Counted from the stretch's first letter, positions 1 through 8,208 are shown. The stretch is DNA of 64,000 nucleotides from Candidatus Altimarinota bacterium (GCA_028690585.1 JAQVAZ010000001.1:129964-193963), one strand, 5' to 3'. Program-made: numbers and translations. Notes: a model not told the origin generated them from the letters alone.

Positions 1-2
1 TT

Positions 3-248
3 TTATATGATAGGAGAGAAGATTCTCCGACTCGTGGCGAGACTCAAGCTATCGCGATGGGAGAATTCAATTCCGTAGCGGTTTTGATTCCGCAAGGAGT
101 TGCGCATGGTTATCGTGTGTTGGGTGAAAAATCTGCTGGTTTGGTTTATCTCGTGGATCAAGAATACAATCCAGCGAAACCAGATGAGGAAAGGATTCCT
201 CACGATGATAAGCAGATTGGTTTTAATTGGGAAACAACTCCAAGATGA
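3..248 (+). CDS. rfbC: dTDP-4-dehydrorhamnose 3,5-epimerase, C-terminal part
   Basis: The gene is cut by the window edge: the frame is open from base 3 and has no start. The visible part reads DRREDSPTRGETQ, then VAVLIPQGVAHGYRVL, then a short acidic tail ending in FNWETTPR. This matches the C-terminal half of the cupin-fold epimerase family (RmlC), which epimerises C3 and C5 of the keto-sugar made by RfbB. rfbB lies 330 bp downstream, so both belong to one dTDP-deoxysugar cluster feeding a surface polysaccharide. Whether the product is true rhamnose cannot be told from this fragment. Confidence 0.85.
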   Translation, partial: LYDRREDSPTRGETQAIAMGEFNSVAVLIPQGVAHGYRVLGEKSAGLVYLVDQEYNPAKPDEERIPHDDKQIGFNWETTPR

Positions 249-586
249 AAATAAAGTGTGAAATTTGCGGAGTTGAGCTTATCAGGGGAAATCCTGATAA
301 TTGTTATGGAACTTCAAAAGGTAGAAATCATATCTCTCCCCATCATCTCTTCCCGAAGAGATTTAAAAAGTTTTTTTCAGAAAACGAAATTGTAAAAAAT
401 TTTGGAGTTAATAATTTCGAAGAAAAAGCTAATCTTTGTTTTGATTGCCATGAAGAAATGATTCATAACATTGTTTTAACTAAGGAGATAATCGAAAAAT
501 TAAGAATAAGAATGAAAAATAAAGATATTAAAGGTCGAATCGAAACTTTTTATAAGATTTTTAAAAGAGGTTTGAATGCAAATTAA
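245..586 (+). CDS. HNH-type zinc-binding nuclease-like protein
   Basis: A 113-residue protein. It has a CEICG pair near the N-terminus, then HISPHHLFPKRF and NLCFDCHEEMIHN, which together give the paired Cys-x-x-Cys and His/Asn/His pattern of an HNH (beta-beta-alpha metal) nuclease. The ATG overlaps the rfbC stop as ATGA, and the end overlaps the rfbB start by 11 bp, so it is translationally embedded in the sugar operon although it has no role there. Codon use is AT-richer than rfbB. This suggests a recently acquired selfish or accessory nuclease; the substrate is unknown. Confidence 0.7.
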   Translation: MKIKCEICGVELIRGNPDNCYGTSKGRNHISPHHLFPKRFKKFFSENEIVKNFGVNNFEEKANLCFDCHEEMIHNIVLTKEIIEKLRIRMKNKDIKGRIETFYKIFKRGLNAN

Positions 587-1523
587 CACCATTCTCGTTA
601 CTGGCGGCTGCGGTTTCATCGCTTCGCATTTCCTGCGGATGCTTCTACGCGAAACTACTTACGAAGTAATCAATCTCGATGCGCTAACTTACGCTGGAAA
701 TCCTGAGAATTGCGCAGATTTCGCTACGAATCCACGCTATCGTTTCGTGAAAGATAGCATTACCAATGCCAAAGTAGTGAATGAATTAGTGAGTGAAGTC
801 GATGGAGTCATCAACTTCGCAGCGGAATCGCATGTAGATAATTCCATCAAAAATCCGGGAGTTTTCGTCGAAACTAATGTCTTAGGCACTCAAATCCTCC
901 TCGATGCTGCGCGGAAAAATGGAATTAAAAGATTTCTCCAAGTTTCCACGGATGAAGTTTATGGAGATACTTCGATTGATTCTGCTGAGAAATTTACGGA
1001 GCATTCTGAGTTGAAACCTTCCTCTCCCTACTCCGCGAGTAAAGCTGCTGCGGATATGCTTTGCTTAGCTGCTTTTCGCACTTTCGATCAGCCAGTTTGT
1101 ATTTCGCGCTGTAGTAATAATTACGGCACTCACCAACTTCCCGAAAAATTGATGCCTCTTACGATTACGCGCGCTTTGAAGAGTGAGAAGATTCCAGTGT
1201 ATGGAGATGGAAAAAATATTCGCGATTGGATTCACGTAGCAGATCATTGTGATGCGCTTTTGAAAATTCTCGAGAAAGGAAAAGCAGGAGAGATTTACAA
1301 TGTTGGCGCGGATAACGAAGTTAGCAACCTTACGATTGTAAAAACTCTTTTGAAACTAGTTGGGAAAAGTGAAGACTTAATCGAGTTTGTAGCGGATAGG
1401 CCTGGCCACGATAAACGCTATGCGATTGATTCCACCAAAATTCAGACGCAACTTGGCTGGCAGCCGACTCATACTGATTTCACGAAAGAATTAGAGGAAA
1501 CTGTTAATTTCTACCGGAAATGA
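576..1523 (+). CDS. rfbB: dTDP-glucose 4,6-dehydratase
   Basis: 315 residues, the usual length. It is an extended short-chain dehydrogenase with the NAD-binding TGGCGFIASH at residues 9-18, STDEVYG at 124-130 with the catalytic Asp-Glu pair, and the YSASK Tyr-Lys motif at 152-156. It converts dTDP-glucose to the 4-keto-6-deoxy sugar, the substrate of the RfbC epimerase upstream. It starts inside the HNH gene and its TGA overlaps the trpA ATG. This lies in a cytosolic nucleotide-sugar pathway for cell-surface glycans. Confidence 0.95.
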   Translation: MQINTILVTGGCGFIASHFLRMLLRETTYEVINLDALTYAGNPENCADFATNPRYRFVKDSITNAKVVNELVSEVDGVINFAAESHVDNSIKNPGVFVETNVLGTQILLDAARKNGIKRFLQVSTDEVYGDTSIDSAEKFTEHSELKPSSPYSASKAAADMLCLAAFRTFDQPVCISRCSNNYGTHQLPEKLMPLTITRALKSEKIPVYGDGKNIRDWIHVADHCDALLKILEKGKAGEIYNVGADNEVSNLTIVKTLLKLVGKSEDLIEFVADRPGHDKRYAIDSTKIQTQLGWQPTHTDFTKELEETVNFYRK

Positions 1524-2239
1524 AGCTAATGACTCATACCGTGGTTGGCTTTCCTTCTCTCGCTGCGAGTAGTGAGATTATCGATGCGTTGGCTAAGAAA
1601 TCTTCTATTATTGAGTTGCAGATTCCTTTTTCTGACCCGACTGCTGATGGGCCAGTGATTGCTGCAGCAAATGAAGCTGCGCGCAAAGCAGGAATTGATA
1701 CGCATATTGCTTTGGATTTTGCGGAGAAAGTTACTGCGAAATATCCACAGGTGGATTTCTACTTCATGAGTTATTTCAATCCGATTTTGCATTATGGGAT
1801 TGCGGATTTCGTAGAAGCTTCCGAGAAGGCAGGAATCCATGGATTTATCATTCCTGATTTACCACTCGAAGAAGCGGGTGAGATGCTAGCTGAATGCAAG
1901 AAGCATGGCTTGAATTTTGTTTTTGTGGTTGCGCCAAACACGCCTTCTCCTCGCATCAAGCAGATTGCTGCAGCTTCTGGCGGATTACTTTACTGCGTGG
2001 CGCGACTGGGAGTTACTGGTAGTAAAACCTCTTTTGGAAGTGAATTGAAAACTTTTATCTCACGCGTAAAAAAACAAACAAAACTTCCGCTTGCAGTGGG
2101 TTTTGGCGTGAGTGAGAAAGCTGATGTGGAAGCAATTCAAAATGCTGGTGGAGAGTTTGCAGTGGTTGGTAGCGAGATTCTCCGATCCTACGAAAAAGGC
2201 GGAAAAGAAGCGGTTATCGCATTGGTAGCTGGTTTGTAG
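1520..2239 (+). CDS. trpA: tryptophan synthase alpha chain
   Basis: 239 residues, slightly short at the N-terminus for the family. The TIM-barrel motif ELQIPFSDPTADGP carries the catalytic Glu (residue 32) and Asp (residue 43). YFNPILHYG and the phosphate-binding GFGVSEKADV and VVGSEIL loops are present. The enzyme cleaves indole-3-glycerol phosphate to indole and glyceraldehyde-3-phosphate and normally works with TrpB. No trpB or other trp gene is in the window, and the gene is coupled to rfbB by an ATGA overlap. Its partner must be elsewhere, or it acts as a stand-alone lyase. Confidence 0.92.
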   Translation: MKLMTHTVVGFPSLAASSEIIDALAKKSSIIELQIPFSDPTADGPVIAAANEAARKAGIDTHIALDFAEKVTAKYPQVDFYFMSYFNPILHYGIADFVEASEKAGIHGFIIPDLPLEEAGEMLAECKKHGLNFVFVVAPNTPSPRIKQIAAASGGLLYCVARLGVTGSKTSFGSELKTFISRVKKQTKLPLAVGFGVSEKADVEAIQNAGGEFAVVGSEILRSYEKGGKEAVIALVAGL

Positions 2240-2256
2240 AAAAGAATAAAGAAATC

Positions 2257-2300
2257 GTTAACCTACCACTTAAGTGGTAGGTTAACTTTAACTTTTTAAA
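2257..2300 (+). terminator. terminator after trpA
   Basis: A perfect 30-nt palindrome (2257-2286, arms of 15 nt starting GTTAACCTACC) lies 17 nt past the trpA stop and is followed by a T-rich run. It likely ends the rfb-trpA operon. Confidence 0.7.
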
Positions 2301-2315
2301 CAAAAAAATCTGGTA

Positions 2316-2343
2316 TAAAAAAAGACGCCCCAACGGGGCGTCT
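2316..2343 (-). terminator. lepB terminator built from a dispersed palindrome
   Basis: Read on the minus strand: AGACGCCCC, loop GTT, GGGGCGTCT, then seven T. This is a member of the GTAGAGAC...GTCTCTAC palindrome family seen at 12113, 12530, 50922 and 61082. Its position 21 nt past the lepB stop and its T-tract make it a rho-independent terminator. Confidence 0.75.
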
Positions 2344-2363
2344 CTACTATATCCTATATTCCA

Positions 2364-3083
2364 TTATTCTTGAATATCAGGATGAGTAATCCATCGCGCA
2401 GTGGTGAGAGAGAAACTCTTTTTATCATTCTCATCCCAGATTCGCGCGAAGACAGAGAAAACTTTTCCTTCGATGTCTGCCTTGCTGAGGAAATGCGCAG
2501 TGTCATCTTTGGAGCAACCAGCGAGGAAACAACTGCGCGCATCGCGAGAATGCAAGCGGTTATCACCCATCACGAAGTAACTATCTTCTGGAATCACGAT
2601 ATCCACTTTTTCAGATTTCTCATTTACCGAGCAGAAACTGATGGATACACAAGTATTTCCGAGGTTTTCGGCTGAGAGGAAACTTTCATCGAGTTTCTTA
2701 AACTCTTCTTCCCCTACTGGTTTCACCCAAACAAAACCATCAAAGAAGCGGATTGTTTCACCTGGTAAACCAATCACGCGTTTGATGAGATATTTATCAG
2801 AATCCGTGCGAGGTAAGAAAACTACCACATCATTGCGCTGATAATTTGCATAACTCCAAGTGTGATAAGGTAATTTCCAAACCAAAATATATTCTCCATC
2901 GAGAATATTTGGCATCATGCTTTGTTGCTTCACCTGAAAAGGCGCGAAGAAAATCGGGCGGATAATCAGCAAAACTACTGCAAAAATAACCACTACATCT
3001 TTCACGAAATCGAGAATCCCACCCCAAGGCTCTGGAAAACTTTCGCAATATTCGGTGAGGGTTTTATTTCTAAATAACTTCAC
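2364..3083 (-). CDS. lepB: signal peptidase I
   Basis: 239 residues from a GTG start; an ATG 13 codons further upstream (3122) is possible. One N-terminal membrane segment (FVKDVVVIFAVVLLIIRPIFF) is followed by QQSMMPN with the nucleophile Ser, YLIKRVIGLPGE with the general-base Lys, and GDNRLHSRDAR (box E). It cleaves signal peptides of secreted proteins on the outer face of the membrane; likely clients here include the products at 21297 and 35317-36807. The GTG is preferred because TATACT lies 7 nt before it, the same geometry as other starts in this window. Confidence 0.93.
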   Translation of the reverse strand: MKLFRNKTLTEYCESFPEPWGGILDFVKDVVVIFAVVLLIIRPIFFAPFQVKQQSMMPNILDGEYILVWKLPYHTWSYANYQRNDVVVFLPRTDSDKYLIKRVIGLPGETIRFFDGFVWVKPVGEEEFKKLDESFLSAENLGNTCVSISFCSVNEKSEKVDIVIPEDSYFVMGDNRLHSRDARSCFLAGCSKDDTAHFLSKADIEGKVFSVFARIWDENDKKSFSLTTARWITHPDIQE

Positions 3084-3192
3084 AACGCGCAGTATATCAC
3101 AACGAAGCAAGTAAAAAAGCATTTTTTAAGGAGAAAATTCATCTTCTTCACTACCGCTTCAATCACTATGTGTGAGAAATTTAGTTTTCCTT

Positions 3193-3205
3193 TAAAATAA
3201 CTCCC
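3193..3205 (+). promoter_or_regulatory. -10 box directly before a GTG start
   Basis: TAAAAT at 3193-3198 sits 7 nt before the GTG at 3206, leaving no room for a leader or ribosome-binding site. The -35 is weak. A leaderless transcript is inferred. Confidence 0.4.
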
Positions 3206-3811
3206 GTGATACTAGATAGGATTCTTTTCCGCAGTCATCTTCATCCCCACGAAAAATTGCTGTATGTGGTGCATTCACATTGGTTTGCAGTTTATAAGAA
3301 GGCAGTGAAAGTGAGTTTCTTCGGGCTGCTGGTGCCAGCGCTTTTTTTCTTTATGTTTCCAACTGAAGTTTCTCTCTATGTGTTTGGCATTTGGTTTGTG
3401 ATGGGATTTTTCCGTTTTTTCTACGAGATTACCGATTGGTATTTCGATGTTTTACTGGTTACGAATCATGGAGTGATTGCGCTGGATTGGAATGGTTTTT
3501 TCGATAAATCTTCTTCGCGGGTGGATTTTGAATCTATCTCGGGAGTGGAATATGAGAAGCATGGAATTCTCGCGAATCTCTTTGATTTTGGCCACCTCGT
3601 CTTAGGCGCGGAAGGAGATAGTGAATTATCTCTCCATAAAGCTGCCAGCCCCAAAGAAGCGGAAGAGCAAGTGATGCATGCGCGAGAAAAATTCTTCGAG
3701 GAGAAGGGCCTCAAAGATGAGAAAGTTTTGAAGCAGATTCTCTCTGGAATGGTGAAGAATCATGTGAGAGAAGAATCTGAGAAACACCATGGCCTAGCTG
3801 ATTTACTCTAA
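3206..3811 (+). CDS. membrane protein with bacterial PH-like domain
   Basis: 201 residues, GTG start. The N-terminus (HPHEKLLYVVHSHWFAVYKK) leads into two adjacent membrane segments at about residues 36-75, then VLLVTNHGVIALDWNGFFDKSSSRVDFESISGVEY, the layout of YdbS/bPH2-type membrane proteins with a soluble PH-like beta domain. The C-terminal 50 residues are charged and helical. The function of this family is not established. It stands alone between divergent lepB and co-directional radA (17 bp gap). Confidence 0.6.
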   Translation: MILDRILFRSHLHPHEKLLYVVHSHWFAVYKKAVKVSFFGLLVPALFFFMFPTEVSLYVFGIWFVMGFFRFFYEITDWYFDVLLVTNHGVIALDWNGFFDKSSSRVDFESISGVEYEKHGILANLFDFGHLVLGAEGDSELSLHKAASPKEAEEQVMHAREKFFEEKGLKDEKVLKQILSGMVKNHVREESEKHHGLADLL

Positions 3812-3828
3812 AAATTTAATACTTCCTA

Positions 3829-5148
3829 ATGAAATCCAAAACTGTTTTTGTTTGCGAAAGTTGTGGAGTGGAGGCGCCACGCTGGAGTGGCCAGTGTAGC
3901 GGTTGCGGTGAGTGGAATACGCTTACGGAAAAATCAGTAACTGTTTCCGCGCGCAAAAGTCTCGGTGGCGGTAATTCCCCTAGTGTGAAAGCTGTGAAGC
4001 CAGAAGCTGCGCATCAGCTTGCTGGTAAACCTTTACTGCGTCTCAGTAGTGGCATCGGTGAAGCAGATAGAGTTTTGGGTGGTGGTTTCGTGCCGGGTAG
4101 CATTATCCTGCTGGCTGGAGATCCAGGCATCGGGAAATCTACACTCACGCTGCAACTCGCTGCGGAATTCGCGGAGAAGTCTGGTAAAACTCTCATCGCG
4201 AGTGGTGAAGAATCCGCTGAGCAAATTGCGCTGCGCGCGCAGCGTCTCAAAAAAGCGCATCAGAATCTTCATATTTTTTCTGAGAATAATCTCGAAACAA
4301 TTCTCGCAACCGCAGTGGCGGAAAAACCGAAGCTGCTGGTGGTGGATTCTGTGCAGGTAATTTTCTCGCATGAATCTGCGAGTATGCCCGGCAGCATTCC
4401 TCAGATTCGCTTAGTGGCTGAGAGGTTGCTGCGCTTCGCGAAAACCACTGGCACTCCCGTGATTCTGATTGGCCATGTAACGAAGGAAGGTGATTTGGCT
4501 GGGCCGCGAGTTTTGGAGCATCTCGTCGATGTGGTGCTGACTCTCGAAGGAGATCCGCATCGCGATTTCCGCCTGTTGCGTGGAATCAAAAATCGCTTCG
4601 GGGCTACGAGTGAGGTGGGAGTTTTCGAGATGAAAGAGTTGGGTTTGATTGAAGTGAAGAATCCTTCCGCGGCTTTCCTCGAAGGAAGAATCGCGCATCC
4701 AGTCGGAAGCTGTATCACCGCTACACTCGAAGGCAGCCGGCCGATTCTCGTGGAAGTGCAAGCGCTGACTTCTCCGTCATCTTTCGGTTATCCGAAACGC
4801 GCTGCGAGTGGATTCGATCTCAATCGTTTGAATCTCCTCATTGCAGTTTTGCAGAAACACGCTGGAGTGAAGCTGGATACGAGTGATGTATTTGTAAATG
4901 TAGTTGGTGGAATGCGGTTACGAGAGCCAGCTGCGGATCTCGCGGTGATTCTCGCGATTGCTTCGAGTAAATCGAAGACTCCCCTGCCAGATGATTTAGT
5001 CGCTTGGGGTGAAGTGGGTTTGACTGGAGAAATCCGCGCAGTTTCACAAAATGAAAAGCGGAGAAAAGAAGCGAAAAACTTGGGATTTACGAAAGTTCTC
5101 AGTGGCGAAGAATTCCACACACTTGCGCAAGTTTTGAAAAAGTTGTAG
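3829..5148 (+). CDS. radA: DNA repair protein RadA
   Basis: 439 residues, the full family length. The N-terminal zinc finger has CESCG and CSGCG (Cys 9, 12, 23, 26); the RecA-like ATPase has Walker A GDPGIGKST at 97-105; the RadA-specific KNRFG motif follows, then a Lon-protease-like C-terminal domain. RadA is a branch-migration helicase acting on recombination intermediates. The start ATG has TAATAC ending 6 nt upstream and no ribosome-binding site. The last codons were copied downstream in a tandem duplication (see 5545). Confidence 0.95.
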   Translation: MKSKTVFVCESCGVEAPRWSGQCSGCGEWNTLTEKSVTVSARKSLGGGNSPSVKAVKPEAAHQLAGKPLLRLSSGIGEADRVLGGGFVPGSIILLAGDPGIGKSTLTLQLAAEFAEKSGKTLIASGEESAEQIALRAQRLKKAHQNLHIFSENNLETILATAVAEKPKLLVVDSVQVIFSHESASMPGSIPQIRLVAERLLRFAKTTGTPVILIGHVTKEGDLAGPRVLEHLVDVVLTLEGDPHRDFRLLRGIKNRFGATSEVGVFEMKELGLIEVKNPSAAFLEGRIAHPVGSCITATLEGSRPILVEVQALTSPSSFGYPKRAASGFDLNRLNLLIAVLQKHAGVKLDTSDVFVNVVGGMRLREPAADLAVILAIASSKSKTPLPDDLVAWGEVGLTGEIRAVSQNEKRRKEAKNLGFTKVLSGEEFHTLAQVLKKL

Positions 5149-5172
5149 AGTGCGGCACTTTAAAGCCGCATT

Positions 5173-5544
5173 ATGGAAAGTAATGAATATTTTCCGAAAT
5201 TAAACTCTTCAGCAGATATCGCTTTAGTAGAGGCTGTTTATGCGTTGTGCCTGAATGATATCGGACAAAACCCTGATGTCAGAGAAATTATAAAAGCGCT
5301 TTTACAATTAGGGAAAAGATATGGAATAGATTTTGCTGATACCTCTAGTGATTCTGATGTAATAAATTTATTAGCAGAGAAAATAATTAAACGGGCAGAA
5401 ATGGAGTTTTACATCACAGGAAATTCCACGCGCTACTATAGTAAAACGGGATTTGCAGCTAAATTGAAAAAAATATCCACTTCTAAACAAAAAGCCTTAC
5501 CACCAGGAGAATCTTATGGCTGCAAAATTATCTCAATTCGTTGA
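5173..5544 (+). CDS. hypothetical protein, duplicated copy 1
   Basis: 123 residues, family not recognised. It begins MESNEYFPKL and has a conserved core with DVREIIKALLQLGKRYGI followed by DVINLLAEKIIKRAEMEF. The next gene has the same core and also starts with MES, so the pair are paralogs. No signal peptide or membrane segment is visible; it looks like a small helical cytosolic protein. It lies 24 bp after radA and may be co-transcribed. Confidence 0.6.
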   Translation: MESNEYFPKLNSSADIALVEAVYALCLNDIGQNPDVREIIKALLQLGKRYGIDFADTSSDSDVINLLAEKIIKRAEMEFYITGNSTRYYSKTGFAAKLKKISTSKQKALPPGESYGCKIISIR

Positions 5545-5584
5545 TTGCGCAAATTCTAAAAAAGTTGTAAAGTGATACACTTTA
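5545..5584 (+). repeat. direct copy of the radA 3' end
   Basis: The 40 nt at 5123-5162 (radA last codons plus spacer, starting TTGCGCAAG and containing AAAAAGTTGTA and CACTTTA) reappear here 422 nt downstream with a few substitutions and no indels. It marks the left border of a tandem duplication that carried the end of radA with the following gene. Confidence 0.8.
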
Positions 5585-5595
5585 ATTTTTCCAAA

Positions 5596-5958
5596 ATGGA
5601 GTCACTAAAACCATACAATCCTGGAGTTAAAAATTTAGAATCAGCAATTTATTGCTTTCAGGAAAATCATCTTCCTGGTAATTCTGAGATTCGCAGGGTA
5701 ATGAAACTACTGGTTGAATCAGGTAAAAAATATGGGATTTCAACTTCTGGATGTAAGCCTGATGTATTGTTAAACCTAGCCGGAAGAATGATTATTCATG
5801 CAAATATAGAAGGAATTTTTGAAAGAGAATACGAGTTAGCGTGTGATATCCAAGATTTATTTTATGAGAATAAGAAACCTTTAAAACAGCCAATTCCTTT
5901 AGGTGTTGTAAGATCTGTTAGGCTTGCAGTAGCTGAATCTACGGAAATAGATTCCTAA
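5596..5958 (+). CDS. hypothetical protein, duplicated copy 2
   Basis: 120 residues from the ATG matching the start of copy 1; a GTG at 5572 is open but lies in the copied radA remnant. The core EIRRVMKLLVESGKKYGI and DVLLNLAGRMIIHANIEG aligns with copy 1, while the C-terminal thirds differ. The divergence shows that the duplication is old and both copies have been kept open, so both are probably functional. No known domain is recognised. Confidence 0.6.
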   Translation: MESLKPYNPGVKNLESAIYCFQENHLPGNSEIRRVMKLLVESGKKYGISTSGCKPDVLLNLAGRMIIHANIEGIFEREYELACDIQDLFYENKKPLKQPIPLGVVRSVRLAVAESTEIDS

Positions 5959-5979
5959 GCCTCTCGATAAACAACATTC

Positions 5980-7074
5980 TTGCCTCTTCTCCGCGTAATT
6001 CTCGCTGATGTCATTCCGAAGAATATTCCGAAGCCTGATGCGGAAAAGCATTTTGCGGAGTTGGTGAGACTTATCGAAACACTTGGTGGCTACACTGTGG
6101 TGAAAGTGATTCAGCGCAGAGGAAAACCCAGTAGCAAAACTTATCTCGGAAGCGGCAAAGCGGTGGAAGTGGGAGAAACTGCGCAGGAATTGAAATGCGA
6201 TATTGTAGTAGTGAATGGAATTCTCAAAGGGAATCAGTATTTTGAATTAAGTGAAAGAATCAAGAAACCGATTCAGATTCTCGATAGAGTGGATGTGATT
6301 CTGCGCATCTTCGAGAAGCATGCGAAAACTGCGGAAGCAAAACTCCAAATCAAACGCGCGCAACTCGCTTACGAGATTCCAAAGATTTATCGCAGAAGCG
6401 CAACCACACTTTTCGAGCGTGAAAGAGGTGGCGGTGTGATTCAGCGCGGCGCAGGAGAGACTGGTATCGAAGCAGAAAAAAGACATCTCAAAGAGCATAT
6501 TCGCCGCATCGACAGACAGATTGAGCAGATGCAAAAGATTCGTGGGAGCCAGCGTAGGAATCGCAAACGCCAAGGTTTTCTGACTGTTGCGCTGGTTGGC
6601 TATACCAATTCAGGCAAATCTACTTTACTCAAAGTGCTTACTCGCAAGCGTGGGGTTTATATTGCGGATGAGTTATTCGCGACTCTCGATTCTAGAATTG
6701 GAAGCTTGTGGTTACCGAAGCTGCAAAAGAAAATTTTGCTGGCGGATACGATTGGCTTTATCGAGAATCTGCCGCCTGATTTGATTGCGGCTTTTCGCGC
6801 GACACTTGAGGAAGTTTCCGAAGCGGATTTACTGCTGCATGTGTTTGATGCGAGTGATTCGCGAGTGGAAATTTCTCGGAAGAAAATGGTGGTAAATGAG
6901 ATTCTCGCGCAGCTAGAGTGTAAGCAACCGCAGCTTTATATCGCGAATAAGATGGATATCGCCAAGAAAAGTATTCCACGGAAATCTATCGGAGTCAGCG
7001 CGGTAACTGGAAAAAATCTAGAAGGCTTGGTAATCGCGATAGAAGCAGAGTTGGTTAAAGCCCCTCTTTCGTAA
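5980..7074 (+). CDS. hflX: ribosome-associated GTPase HflX
   Basis: 364 residues, TTG start. The HflX N-terminal domain includes TYLGSGKAVEV and FERERGGGVIQRGAGETGIE, followed by a coiled linker. The GTPase domain has G1 GYTNSGKST at 207-215, G3 DTIGFI, and G4 NKMD. HflX splits stalled ribosomes under stress. A TAAACA box ends 6 nt before the TTG. The C-terminus KAPLS and the stop codon fall inside a CTTTCGTAAAG palindrome of the repeat island that follows, so a repeat seems to have set the end of the protein. Confidence 0.93.
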   Translation: MPLLRVILADVIPKNIPKPDAEKHFAELVRLIETLGGYTVVKVIQRRGKPSSKTYLGSGKAVEVGETAQELKCDIVVVNGILKGNQYFELSERIKKPIQILDRVDVILRIFEKHAKTAEAKLQIKRAQLAYEIPKIYRRSATTLFERERGGGVIQRGAGETGIEAEKRHLKEHIRRIDRQIEQMQKIRGSQRRNRKRQGFLTVALVGYTNSGKSTLLKVLTRKRGVYIADELFATLDSRIGSLWLPKLQKKILLADTIGFIENLPPDLIAAFRATLEEVSEADLLLHVFDASDSRVEISRKKMVVNEILAQLECKQPQLYIANKMDIAKKSIPRKSIGVSAVTGKNLEGLVIAIEAELVKAPLS

Positions 7075-7290
7075 AGAGGGGTTGGGGAGATTTAGGAAAA
7101 GTTGCAGGAACTTAAAATTCTAAATCCCTCGGTTTCGCTTCGCTCAACCACTCCCTTTACCAAAGGGAGAATAAAAGGAAATCACTTTCTTATTTTTTTC
7201 TGGATCCCAGCTGGAGTTTACCCTCAACTTGATTGGGGGCAGGAATGACAAAAGGAAGCAGGGGTGACAAAAGGAATCCTTGAGTCAAAA
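7062..7290. repeat. composite repeat island
   Basis: The spacer is almost entirely repeats. A CCCCTCTTTCGTAAAGAGGGG hairpin is followed by GGGGAGATTTAG; an inverted partner (TAAATCCCTC... and CTCCCTTTACCAAAGGGAG) comes next, then two degenerate copies of the CTGGATCCCAGC/GGAATGACAA element. The same two-arm composite occurs at 58129-58252. No gene is seen here. Confidence 0.75.
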
Positions 7291-7331
7291 AAGAAAAATC
7301 TACTTTCTATAATCTAAAATCTACCAGCTGC

Positions 7332-7871
7332 TTACTTCCACTTGATGCTGCAACCCATCGCAGGGATTTGATTCTCTTTTGGAATTTTTTCGCCTGCGAG
7401 GATTTTTTCCAAAGCATTTTTCAAATCTTGCTGCTTCACTGCTGCCGCATCTTTCCAGTTATCATCGATTCTACCGTGATAAGCGAGTTTCCTCTCCGCA
7501 TCGTAAACGAAGATATCGGGAGTGCAAACTGCTTTGTAAGCTGTCGCAACTTCTTGCGATTCATCGTGGAGATAAGGGAAAGCGATGTCGATTTCTTTCA
7601 TCATTTCAAAACTATCCTCTGGATAATCCGTAGAATCATTTGCATTGATTCCTACGAAGCCAACGCCTTTCTTTTCAAACTCTTTAGCTAAAGCATTCAA
7701 TCTCGGTAATACTGCTTTCACGTAAGGGCAATGATTACACATAAAAATTACCACCAAAACTTTTTGCTTAGCGAAATTTGCAAGTGAGTAAGTTTTGCCA
7801 TCTGCAGCAGGCAACGAGAAATCTTTGGCTGCGGTATTTTCCAAACCTTTGATGCTTTCTGTGAGAATCAT
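7332..7871 (-). CDS. thioredoxin-fold (AhpC/TlpA-like) protein
   Basis: 179 residues. The redoxin core starts with FSLPAADGKTYSLANF, then VVIFMCNHCPYVK, which carries a CxxC redox pair, then GINANDSTDYPEDS and TPDIFVYDAERKLAYHGRIDD. This is the cytosolic AhpC/TSA-like thiol oxidoreductase family that often ends in MGCSIKWK, as here. No signal peptide is seen. Its exact substrate is unknown; peroxide or disulfide reduction is likely. It is transcribed divergently from yggT out of a 58-bp shared promoter region. Confidence 0.8.
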   Translation of the reverse strand: MILTESIKGLENTAAKDFSLPAADGKTYSLANFAKQKVLVVIFMCNHCPYVKAVLPRLNALAKEFEKKGVGFVGINANDSTDYPEDSFEMMKEIDIAFPYLHDESQEVATAYKAVCTPDIFVYDAERKLAYHGRIDDNWKDAAAVKQQDLKNALEKILAGEKIPKENQIPAMGCSIKWK

Positions 7872-7892
7872 AGTGAGTGATAAGGTAAAGCG

Positions 7893-7923
7893 ATTTTACG
7901 GGAAGCCATCTCCCCCGTAAACT
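7893..7923. promoter_or_regulatory. interlocked divergent promoters
   Basis: Plus strand: TTTACG (7895-7900), 17 nt, TAAACT (7918-7923), then 6 nt to the yggT ATG. Minus strand: TTTACG (revcomp of 7916-7921), 17 nt, TAAAAT (revcomp of 7893-7898). Each -35 overlaps the other strand's -10, so the two promoters should exclude each other. Confidence 0.65.
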
Positions 7924-7929
7924 TCTCCC

Positions 7930-8208
7930 ATGGATAAACTTCAACTGATAAATATCGCTGCGAATACGATTGATATTTTTTTTCGTTTACTTTCCTTCCT
8001 GATTTTTGCACGGATTATGTTGAGTTGGATTGCGCCACATTCTCACGGCAGAATCGCAGAATTCATTATCTCTACTACACAGCCAGTCTTGAGTTTATTT
8101 CAAAAGCTACCGCTGCGGATTGGGATGTTTGATTTCTCTGCGTTGGCGGCTTTGATTACGATGGATATTATTCGTAGCTTATTACTTCAGATTCTCTTTG
8201 GAGTTTAG
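7930..8208 (+). CDS. YggT family membrane protein
   Basis: 92 residues with two hydrophobic segments. The pattern IFFRLLSFLIFARIMLSWI followed by LRIGMFDFSALAALITMDIIRSLL is typical of YggT proteins, small integral membrane proteins often linked to cell division or osmotic tolerance in other bacteria. There is no ribosome-binding site; the -10 box ends 6 nt before ATG, so a leaderless mRNA is inferred. Confidence 0.8.
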   Translation: MDKLQLINIAANTIDIFFRLLSFLIFARIMLSWIAPHSHGRIAEFIISTTQPVLSLFQKLPLRIGMFDFSALAALITMDIIRSLLLQILFGV

